This document shows positions 40,469-46,317 of a stretch of 46,317 bases of DNA, one piece after another. Origin of the DNA: CAZIUL01 sp964542475. Lineage in GTDB: Bacteria; Planctomycetota; B15-G4; CAYZWU01. The position numbers and the translations under genes are program-made. Numbering within the stretch: the first letter of the stretch is position 1; each line of letters starts with the position of its first letter. The stretch lies in assembly GCA_964542475.1 (NCBI GenBank), contig CAZIUL010000032.1:1-46317 (forward strand). Direction: 5' to 3'. Below the pieces are notes generated by a model. That model made no database searches. It saw only the letters and a list, made by a program, of their open reading frames with translations, and had not been told where the DNA came from.

Positions 40469-41346
40469 TCTATGTTTTGAACCTGTTCGCGTATCTTTTC
40501 CAGCTCAGCCTTGATGCCGACCACATTGTGAGACACGTCGGCATCGCATGCTTTCGATCCGATCGTGTTTGTTTCCCGGCCCATCTCCTGGATCAGAAAA
40601 TCCATTCGGCGGCCGACCTCGCCCTCCTCTGACAGGATGCTTTCGAACCGGGCAAGATGGATCTTCAACCGGTCCAGCTCCTCGGTCACATCCGACCGAT
40701 CGGCAAGCGTTGCGATCTCGCGCTGAAGGGTCGGGTCGGAAAGGGACAGCGCCTGGCCGTCGAGCAGCTTCTCTATCCGCTTCTTCAGCCTGGCCATTCT
40801 CTCCTTTGCGCTCCCGGCGACTCCTTTTTCAACATGTCCGGTCCATCTCTTGATGAGCCTGATCCGTTTCGACACGGCTAGTGCCAGGCGCCGGCCTTCC
40901 GTGATTCTCATCTTGACGAGCGAGTCCACTGCCGCACAAACCGCCTCCTCGATCAGGGAAAACTCCTTTGCTGTAAAATGCTGTTCCTTCTCGCTAAGAA
41001 CAACACCCGGAAGCCCAAGAAGATGCTCAGGCATAACCTTCGTGTCCAGCCGCTCCTTTTTCAGGGCCTTCTTCACGGCTTCGATGTAAGCGCCAAGCGT
41101 TTTGCCGTCCACAAGGCCCGAGGCCGCGGCTCTTGTGCGCTTGACCTTGACCGCGAGGTTCACCGTTCCCCTTGCCACCCTTTTACGGACAGCGTTTTGA
41201 TACTTCTGTTCGTGTTTCGAAAGAGCCTCGGGGATATGGCATTTGACCGATAGGTACCGGTTGTTAACCGATTTTACCTCTGCTTCCACGCTGAAGCCCG
41301 GGCTTCTGCGGGAAGATTTCCCCATTCCTGTCATGCTTGTTGGCAT
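40465..41346 (-). CDS. yicC: YicC-family endoribonuclease-type protein
   Basis: 293 residues. It begins MPTSMTGMGKSSR, matching the family's SMTGFG start, then EVKSVNNRYLSVKCHIPEAL. The C-terminal half ends with ERLKIHLARFESIL-type helices and MDFLIQEMGRETNTIGSKACDADVS, the highly conserved DUF1732 signature. YicC proteins have been linked to stationary phase and to RNA cleavage. The gene is directly upstream of gmk with overlapping start and stop, the classical arrangement, and 15 bp downstream of pyrE. Confidence 0.95.
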   Translation of the reverse strand: MPTSMTGMGKSSRRSPGFSVEAEVKSVNNRYLSVKCHIPEALSKHEQKYQNAVRKRVARGTVNLAVKVKRTRAAASGLVDGKTLGAYIEAVKKALKKERLDTKVMPEHLLGLPGVVLSEKEQHFTAKEFSLIEEAVCAAVDSLVKMRITEGRRLALAVSKRIRLIKRWTGHVEKGVAGSAKERMARLKKRIEKLLDGQALSLSDPTLQREIATLADRSDVTEELDRLKIHLARFESILSEEGEVGRRMDFLIQEMGRETNTIGSKACDADVSHNVVGIKAELEKIREQVQNIE

Positions 41347-41361
41347 AAAAAGAGTTCCTAT

Positions 41362-41934
41362 CTATGCCTTGCTCCGGCTCCCGGGCTTCACAAGGGGAAC
41401 GCCCTCCTTGCACAGAGGACAGTCGTCAGCCTCGTAAACCGGAAAATCCAGGTCGACGAGGGAGCGGTAAGGAATGTCAAATGGGTTGCCGGAGTTCCGG
41501 TTTCCGATCGCGGTAACGCCCAGAACATTTCCGCCGGCATCCTTCAAAGCGTTGATTGTCTCATTAACCGACTTTCCGGAGGTTACGATATCCTCGGCCA
41601 CAAGGATCTTATCATCGCCGGAAACCTCGAACCCGCGGCGGAGCTTCATGACACCGTCTTTCCTCTCCGTGAAAACGGAGCGGGCACCAAGCGCGCGAGC
41701 GACCTCGTAAGCCACGAGTATCCCGCCCAGGGCAGGCCCGGCCACAACGTCCGGCCTTTCCTCCTTCCAAAGCTCGGCAAGCGCAACACAGACAAAGCCG
41801 GCCTTGCCGGGATGCTGAAGCAGCTGGGCGCACTGGACATAAGCCGGGCTGTGCATGCCGGAAGAGAGCCGGAAATGGCCTTCCATGAAGGCTTTGCAAT
41901 CCTTTAAAACACCGATTACGTCTTTTTCATCCAT
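41362..41934 (-). CDS. pyrE: Orotate phosphoribosyltransferase
   Basis: 190 residues from ATG 41934; an in-frame extension to 42012 runs into secG and is not needed. Motifs: FRLSSGMHSPAYVQCAQLL near the N-terminus, VVAGPALGGILVAYEVARALG, the mobile loop TERKDGVMKLRRGF, and the PRPP motif KILVAEDIVTSGKSVNE. The C-terminal CPLCKEGVPLVKPGSR is typical of a PyrE subgroup with a Cys pair. It makes OMP from orotate and PRPP in pyrimidine synthesis. It lies 13 bp after secG and 15 bp before yicC. Confidence 0.95.
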   Translation of the reverse strand: MDEKDVIGVLKDCKAFMEGHFRLSSGMHSPAYVQCAQLLQHPGKAGFVCVALAELWKEERPDVVAGPALGGILVAYEVARALGARSVFTERKDGVMKLRRGFEVSGDDKILVAEDIVTSGKSVNETINALKDAGGNVLGVTAIGNRNSGNPFDIPYRSLVDLDFPVYEADDCPLCKEGVPLVKPGSRSKA

Positions 41935-41947
41935 GTTTGTTGCTTTT

Positions 41948-42319
41948 CTATTTATCCGATGAAGAACCGTCCCCTGCCCCTGTCGGCTGGGCATCCTCTT
42001 CAGGCGCAGCACCCATGTCGGCGGGAAGTGGCGAAGAGGTTTCCCGGCCCTCTGAAGGGGATTCCTGAACAGCCGGTGTGAAGCTTGTTTCGCCGCCTTT
42101 CCTGACGATTCCGATGAGCACGGCGCTCAGCAAAAAAGCCACTGCCACGTAGGCGGTGAACCTGTTGATCCCGCTGGCTTTCACTCCGAAGGTCTGCGCT
42201 CCCATGCCCCCGAAGGCCTCGGCAAGACCGCCGCCTTTCGCTTCCTGCAGCAAAATGATCACCGCCAGCAGGATAGCGGAACCAATAAAAATCATCCAGA
42301 GAATAGCTTGTATGAACAT
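41948..42319 (-). CDS. secG: Protein translocase subunit SecG
   Basis: 123 residues. Two membrane helices (about 4-22, ILWMIFIGSAILLAVIILL, and about 54-72) flank the conserved loop QEAKGGGLAEAFGGMGAQTFG. This is the SecG topology in the SecYEG channel. The C-terminal 45 residues are a hydrophilic tail rich in Ser, Glu and Pro (SPSEGRETSSPLPADMG), longer than in E. coli. The gene follows tpiA by 55 bp, a common tpiA-secG order. Confidence 0.94.
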   Translation of the reverse strand: MFIQAILWMIFIGSAILLAVIILLQEAKGGGLAEAFGGMGAQTFGVKASGINRFTAYVAVAFLLSAVLIGIVRKGGETSFTPAVQESPSEGRETSSPLPADMGAAPEEDAQPTGAGDGSSSDK

Positions 42320-42374
42320 TCTATCAGTACCTCAATATTCGGCATCGATGCGGGTGTGCATCCAAACGATACGA

Positions 42375-43130
42375 TCAACGATTAAAACCGACTATTCTGT
42401 TGAACAGCTCGGGTTTCAGGGATGCTCCGCCGACCAATGTCCCGTCAATATCAGGATCAGCCATGAGCAAATCCACATTATCAGGCTTGACCGAGCCCCC
42501 GTAAAGTATCCTTAGTTTATCCGCAAAATCCGGTGAAAAAAAAGAGCCGAACCACTCACGGATCATGCGGTGCGCTTCGCCTGCCTGCTCGGGAGTGGCT
42601 GTCACACCCGTTCCTATGGCCCAGACCGGCTCGTAGGCAACAACAAGGTCGCCAAGCTCTTCGCTGGAAAATCCGTCGAGGCCTTTCTCGGTCTGTTTCA
42701 AGACGACTTCGTTGGTTCTCCCGGCTTCCCGTTCGGGCAGCAGTTCACCGACACAAAGAACCGGCTTCAGGCCCGCCTGCAGGGCTGCGGCCACCTTTTT
42801 CCGGACTGTTTCATCGGTGTCGCCGAAAACATGGCGGCGCTCGGAATGGCCGATCAAAACATGCGTGGCTGCTATATCTATCAGCATATCCGCTGACACC
42901 TGGCCGGTGTAGGCGCCCTTGCTTTCGAAGTAGAGATCCTGCCCTCCCACAACAACTCCGGTGCCTTCAAGCGCTTCAACAGCAAGCGGGATATAGGGAA
43001 AAGAGGGAAAAACCCCCACATCCACCTCTGAAACGGACGGGAGGATCTCCTTCAATGCACCCAAAAGATCGAGAATGCTCGAACGTTCCAGGTTCATCTT
43101 CCAGTTACCAGCAATGAAAGGGCGTCTCAT
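42375..43130 (-). CDS. tpiA: Triosephosphate isomerase
   Basis: 251 residues from ATG 43130, with GGGAGAG upstream; longer in-frame starts do not match the family. Catalytic residues are present: Lys11 in IAGNWKMN, His in IGHSERRHVFG and Glu in VVAYEPVWAIGTG, and the phosphate-binding LYGGSVKPDN closes the barrel. It interconverts dihydroxyacetone phosphate and glyceraldehyde 3-phosphate. It is the first gene of the six-gene housekeeping run; the 140 bp upstream hold an AT-rich stretch (43250-43275) that may contain its promoter. Confidence 0.97.
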   Translation of the reverse strand: MRRPFIAGNWKMNLERSSILDLLGALKEILPSVSEVDVGVFPSFPYIPLAVEALEGTGVVVGGQDLYFESKGAYTGQVSADMLIDIAATHVLIGHSERRHVFGDTDETVRKKVAAALQAGLKPVLCVGELLPEREAGRTNEVVLKQTEKGLDGFSSEELGDLVVAYEPVWAIGTGVTATPEQAGEAHRMIREWFGSFFSPDFADKLRILYGGSVKPDNVDLLMADPDIDGTLVGGASLKPELFNRIVGFNR

Positions 43131-43335
43131 TATTCTCTCCCTACTGCTTTTTTTTTCCAAACTTGCATGAAAAGACTGCTGGTAAGAAAGCACAGAGTCA
43201 AACGAAGACCGGTTTGCAGAAGCCTATACAAGACACGCAACAGACCAATGATAATTCAAACCCATTATTATATAAAGGCTGGGATTATCCGTCAATGCTG
43301 CGGAATGAGAAATATTTTACGCTGGGGAACAATTC

Positions 43336-45036
43336 TTAATAATAGTAATCGTCATTATAGTAATTATCTTGATCCAACTTCTCCAGCTCCTCGAGCTCTT
43401 CCTTGGTGTAAGGAATCGGATGGATATACAGCTCGAAAGGCACTATAATGATGATTTCCCCGCCTTCCGTCGACGAGGGGTTGTTTACCGTGTAGTCTCC
43501 TCCTCCTTCTTCCTGCTGTTGCTGGCTTTGTCCCGCGCCTCCCGTTTCAGCTCCCCTTCTCCAGACCACAGCACGATAGTCCTGGGAAACCTTGCCTTCC
43601 ATTGATTTGACTGTTGCGTAAATTGTGAATATGTTTGATGTTACAGTCAACAAGGAGCCAAACTCCGCCCTTGCTTCATCCTCTATTTGAAAATCGGTGT
43701 TAAAAAACTCTTCGACGCGCCCAAGAACTTCATCCGGGTCTGTGAAAACGAAATCCTCCTCTTCGTCGTCTTCTTCCGAACTCTCCTCTTCATTGTCTTC
43801 ATTGTCTTCATCCCCTTCCTTGTCATCGCCTTCCTTGTCATCACCCGACTGGCTATCCGATCCCAGGCCGTAATCATCCTCCAGCGACTCGTTGTACGCT
43901 TCTATCGCTTTTTCTCTGAACTCGCCTACCTGATCCAGAATGGAATAGGAAATTTCGGAGTGGCCCAGAAGCGCCTTCAAGACGGGCAGCGGGGCGGTGT
44001 TTACGTTGATGAGCCCGTTGTTCGTTTCCACCTGCTCTGCATCAATGTCCTCTCCATCTTCCGATTCATCGCCTTCTCCCGAGTCGGAAGGGGGCTCTTC
44101 CTCGTCACCCCCATCATCCGAGGCAAAAGGATCCTCCTCCTTTTCTTCATTCTCGTCATCTTCCGGTGTATCGAGTATCAGGTTCGAATAAACCGTGATG
44201 TATTCTATCAATCCCGGGTAGCGGACATCTTCTTCCGTGTAGCCGTATAATATCTCGCTTGTGATATCCGGACACATTACGAGCTCATCCATTGTGAGAG
44301 GAAAACAGAGAGGCTTCTCTTCCAGCTTGTCCGGATCCGGGTCACCTTTCCCGGTTTTGGTGAACGGCGTCGGGAAGGCCTGCGCATCCCGGTCTCCCCT
44401 CATCCAGTCCTCCAGCGAGGCCACGATCTCCTTTCCCTTGCCAAAGCTGACGTCAGCCCTGCTCCCCTCCCTGTAGAGGTCTATCAGCCTGGCCAGCCTT
44501 TCCCTGTTCGCTTCCGCGAACTCATCGTTTGTCGACAAAATCGAGAGAATGTTGAGCTTCGCGTCCTCGTCGCGGATCAGCACCCGGATTTCGACGTCAC
44601 TGGAGAAAGCCATGGTTATCTCGCCCGACCTCGCCCAGCAATCAACCAGGGAATCCGTGAGCATGCCGGCCCCATCTTCGCCCATCATTCCATCGCCGCC
44701 TGGCAGCCCTCCCCCTGGATCTACGCCTCCTCCTTCGCCCGGCAGCCCTCCCCCTGAACCGCTGCCCTCATCGCCGCCCAAGCCATCCCCTTCTCCCGCG
44801 GTGTCATCGAGCCCGCCGCCCTCCAGGTCCTGAAGCAGAACCGAGCAGGCCTTCATGAAAGCCCCCTCGGCCGCTTTGTCGATGGGAAACCTGGAGTTCT
44901 CGAAAACGGTGATCTCTTTGTCCACATCAGCCACATAAAAGATCTGGAGCACCACGGTTGAGAGGATCAAGAGGGTGAGCATCACCAGGATCAAGATAGC
45001 GCCTTCTTCTCCCCGCCTGAACAGAACCGTTGTCAT
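43336..45036 (-). CDS. GspK-like type II secretion minor pseudopilin with acidic insertions
   Basis: About 566 residues from ATG 45036. The prepilin-like start FRRGEEGAILILVMLTLLILSTVV fits GspK (Gly-Ala processing site, then a hydrophobic helix lacking Glu5 in the usual place). The GspK core is seen in IRVLIRDEDAKLNILSI, LARLIDLYR, SLEDWMRGD, and NGLINVNTAPLPVLKALLG, a helix-hairpin-helix-like conserved segment. Three low-complexity insertions are unusual: Gly/Asp-rich at about 75-120, and two Glu/Asp-rich stretches at about 289-334 and 389-432, the second made of GDDKE and NED repeats. The C-terminus ends in a Tyr-rich tail (DNYYNDDYYY). GspK caps the pseudopilus tip. No other gsp gene is in the window, and tpiA lies downstream on the same strand. 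Confidence 0.82.
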   Translation of the reverse strand: MTTVLFRRGEEGAILILVMLTLLILSTVVLQIFYVADVDKEITVFENSRFPIDKAAEGAFMKACSVLLQDLEGGGLDDTAGEGDGLGGDEGSGSGGGLPGEGGGVDPGGGLPGGDGMMGEDGAGMLTDSLVDCWARSGEITMAFSSDVEIRVLIRDEDAKLNILSILSTNDEFAEANRERLARLIDLYREGSRADVSFGKGKEIVASLEDWMRGDRDAQAFPTPFTKTGKGDPDPDKLEEKPLCFPLTMDELVMCPDITSEILYGYTEEDVRYPGLIEYITVYSNLILDTPEDDENEEKEEDPFASDDGGDEEEPPSDSGEGDESEDGEDIDAEQVETNNGLINVNTAPLPVLKALLGHSEISYSILDQVGEFREKAIEAYNESLEDDYGLGSDSQSGDDKEGDDKEGDEDNEDNEEESSEEDDEEEDFVFTDPDEVLGRVEEFFNTDFQIEDEARAEFGSLLTVTSNIFTIYATVKSMEGKVSQDYRAVVWRRGAETGGAGQSQQQQEEGGGDYTVNNPSSTEGGEIIIIVPFELYIHPIPYTKEELEELEKLDQDNYYNDDYYY

Positions 45037-45376
45037 GGAAAACTCTCTTATCAATATATAATGGTAACCTGAAAACAGCTGTTCTTATACGAATCTCAGG
45101 CCTGGCATTCGAGTTGTCATGATATAAAAAGCTTGGACACGATACAACGGCTGTTATTCCCGAAATGTACCTGCCTTCGGTTCCCGGGCAGACGAGGATC
45201 ATGCTGTTCTATCGACTTTTGGCGCGGGTTCGCGAGTCGGAAAAAAAACGCCTCGACACATTCGCATTTGTCTTTATTTTATTTAACCATGTTTGTAATC
45301 CACATTATTTACGATAGGTTATTCGAGTTACGCAAACCAAAGGCCTTTACGGCAGCAAAGGAGTTCCTCGCTTATA
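45037..45376. other. Divergent intergenic region, no gene seen
   Basis: 340 bp between the outward-pointing GspK-like and GT2 genes. The part from 45250 to 45330 is AT-rich (TTTATTTTATTTAACC) and probably carries the promoter of the GT2 gene, but no pair of -35 and -10 boxes is convincing. A short AT run at 45050-45062 may serve the other strand. No hairpin, RNA gene or repeat fragment was recognised. Confidence 0.5.
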
Positions 45377-46240
45377 ATGGTTGAACTCAGCCTGATCATC
45401 CCCGTCTACAACGAAGAAGAAGGTGTTGAAAGCACACTTAAGGAGGTTCAACGCACATTTAAAAGATTTGAAGGCTCCATCGATTACGAGGTGATCGTGG
45501 TGGACGATGGATCCGACGACGGCACAGCCGAGCTTCTGGAAAAGTGCCCGAATATACGGCTCCTTCGCCATAAGCGCAACCGCGGTTACGGCGCCGCTCT
45601 CAAAACAGGCATCCGTTCCGCAAGCGGCAAGGTCATTGCAATCACGGATGCCGACGGCACATATCCCAACAACATCATTCCCGAGCTATACGCGAAGCTT
45701 TCGGATGAGAACCTGGACATGATCGTGGCGGCCCGAACAGGGAAAAACGTGCGTATTCCTTTGCTGCGACGGCCCGCGAAAATGGTTCTGAACCTTCTTG
45801 CCAACTACCTGACCGCCACAAAAATACCGGACCTCAACTCCGGGCTGCGCCTTTTCCGCAGGGACCAGGCCATCAAGTTCTTTAATATCATTTCCGATGG
45901 GTTTTCGTTCACAACCACTATCACGCTGGCAATGGTGGTCAACGATTACAATGTGAGGTTTTATCCCATAGAGTACGCCCAACGCAAAGGAAGCTCAAAG
46001 ATACGGCCTGTCCGCGACACCTTCAACTTCCTCGTTCTAATCGTGAGAACGATCGCCTTTTTCAACCCACTCAAGATTTTCATTCCGGTGAGCTTTTTCG
46101 TGTTCCTGCTTGCTGTTATCAGCCTGATCACTCAGCTGATAGGCGGAAACATCGGGGAGATGTCCGCAATCCTGATGCTGTCTTCCCTCCAGATCTTCTT
46201 CATAGGAATCATAGCCGACCTGGTTACCCGAAAACTGTGA
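45377..46240 (+). CDS. Membrane GT2 glycosyltransferase (polyprenyl-phosphate sugar transferase type)
   Basis: 287 residues. The GT-A domain fills residues 1-215: ELSLIIPVYNEEEGVESTL, VIVVDDGSDDGTAELLE, NRGYGAALKTGIRSASG and the metal-binding AITDADGTYP. Two membrane helices follow (about 230-250, IFIPVSFFVFLLAVISLI, and 262-280, AILMLSSLQIFFIGIIAD). This is the layout of DPM1/ArnC-like enzymes that pass a sugar to undecaprenyl phosphate at the inner membrane. The ATG at 45377 has AAAGGAG about 13 bases upstream, a long spacing. It is probably involved in surface glycan or protein glycosylation, like the multi-module enzyme at the other end of the window. A dispersed-repeat copy begins 23 bases after its stop. 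Confidence 0.92.
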   Translation: MVELSLIIPVYNEEEGVESTLKEVQRTFKRFEGSIDYEVIVVDDGSDDGTAELLEKCPNIRLLRHKRNRGYGAALKTGIRSASGKVIAITDADGTYPNNIIPELYAKLSDENLDMIVAARTGKNVRIPLLRRPAKMVLNLLANYLTATKIPDLNSGLRLFRRDQAIKFFNIISDGFSFTTTITLAMVVNDYNVRFYPIEYAQRKGSSKIRPVRDTFNFLVLIVRTIAFFNPLKIFIPVSFFVFLLAVISLITQLIGGNIGEMSAILMLSSLQIFFIGIIADLVTRKL

Positions 46241-46263
46241 TCTCCGGTTTCCCGCCCCCCTTA

Positions 46264-46317
46264 CCCGCATATTTCATCCTCTTCTGCTGCGGCACCGTAA
46301 ACTGCACTCATGCTGCG
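46264..46317. repeat. Dispersed inverted repeat, left arm, cut by the window end
   Basis: CCCGCATATTTCATCCTCTT continues with CTGCTGCGGCACCGTAAACTGC, identical to the left arm of the element at 4885-5066 over about 42 bases, then diverges. The exact identity suggests recent spread. Whether the right arm follows cannot be seen. Confidence 0.85.

Noticed and set aside
43740..43870. Short tandem repeat (CTTCATTGT units) as a mobile or regulatory repeat
   Set aside because: It lies in frame in the GspK-like gene and encodes its acidic insertion.
1..46317. tRNA, rRNA, integrase or transposase genes
   Set aside because: None could be recognised by reading both strands; a tRNA or profile search was not possible here.

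Overview
The window looks like chromosomal DNA from an uncultured Gram-negative bacterium. Lipoprotein signals, a type II secretion pseudopilin and many secreted hydrolases point that way. The gene content (sulfatase, GH29 fucosidase, PQQ-like propeller fused to a methyltransferase fold, UroD-family proteins) resembles polysaccharide-degrading lineages such as the PVC group, Hydrogenedentota or Sumerlaeota. This is an impression from gene content; no rRNA or tRNA gene is visible to settle it.

Layout. 1-9.2 kb: a truncated sulfatase-like lipoprotein, a five-module glycan enzyme (two methyltransferases, GT4, GT2 and a degenerate tail), a 182-bp inverted-repeat element, an alpha-L-fucosidase and a secreted S9 peptidase. 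9.2-12.5 kb: a lipoprotein joining a SAM-methyltransferase-like fold to a PQQ-type beta-propeller. 12.6-19 kb: an operon of a YtrA-type GntR regulator with a visible operator, an ABC ATPase, a permease and a 1257-residue secreted double hydrolase (C69 peptidase plus class C beta-lactamase). 19.1-20.4 kb: a single secreted lamin-tail-domain protein between a good promoter and a good terminator. 20.5-23.4 kb: a nucleoside salvage operon (CNT transporter, MTA/purine phosphorylase, thymidine kinase). 23.4-27.4 kb, minus strand: a CoaD-CoaE fusion, a short SpoU rRNA methylase, a SAM methyltransferase and a UroD-family protein.

27.5-35.7 kb is the most unusual part. Six same-strand genes, richer in G+C by eye than their surroundings, encode a large TPR protein, a PqqD-like peptide-binding protein, an ATP-grasp ligase, a PLP fold-III decarboxylase with an altered substrate-binding motif, a urea-transporter-like channel fused to an M23/LytM peptidase, and a second TPR protein. 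Three junctions are start/stop overlapped or nearly touching. The block is bracketed by two imperfect direct repeats of about 105 bp. The left one contains a decayed copy of the start of the DMT transporter gene that follows the right one. This suggests the cassette was inserted, with duplication, between coaDE and the DMT gene. I propose it as a candidate undescribed system that makes an amine or modified peptide and exports it or attaches it to the cell wall. The function is inference.

35.8-39.5 kb: DMT transporter, a LamG plus alpha-toroid protein and a second UroD-family protein. 39.5-43.1 kb: a compact housekeeping operon on the minus strand (tpiA, secG, pyrE, yicC, gmk, rpoZ). 43.3-46.3 kb: a GspK-like pseudopilin with acidic insertions, a membrane GT2 glycosyltransferase and another copy of the dispersed repeat cut by the window end. 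Fragments of that repeat lie at four clear intergenic sites, plus one doubtful one, so it is probably common in this genome.
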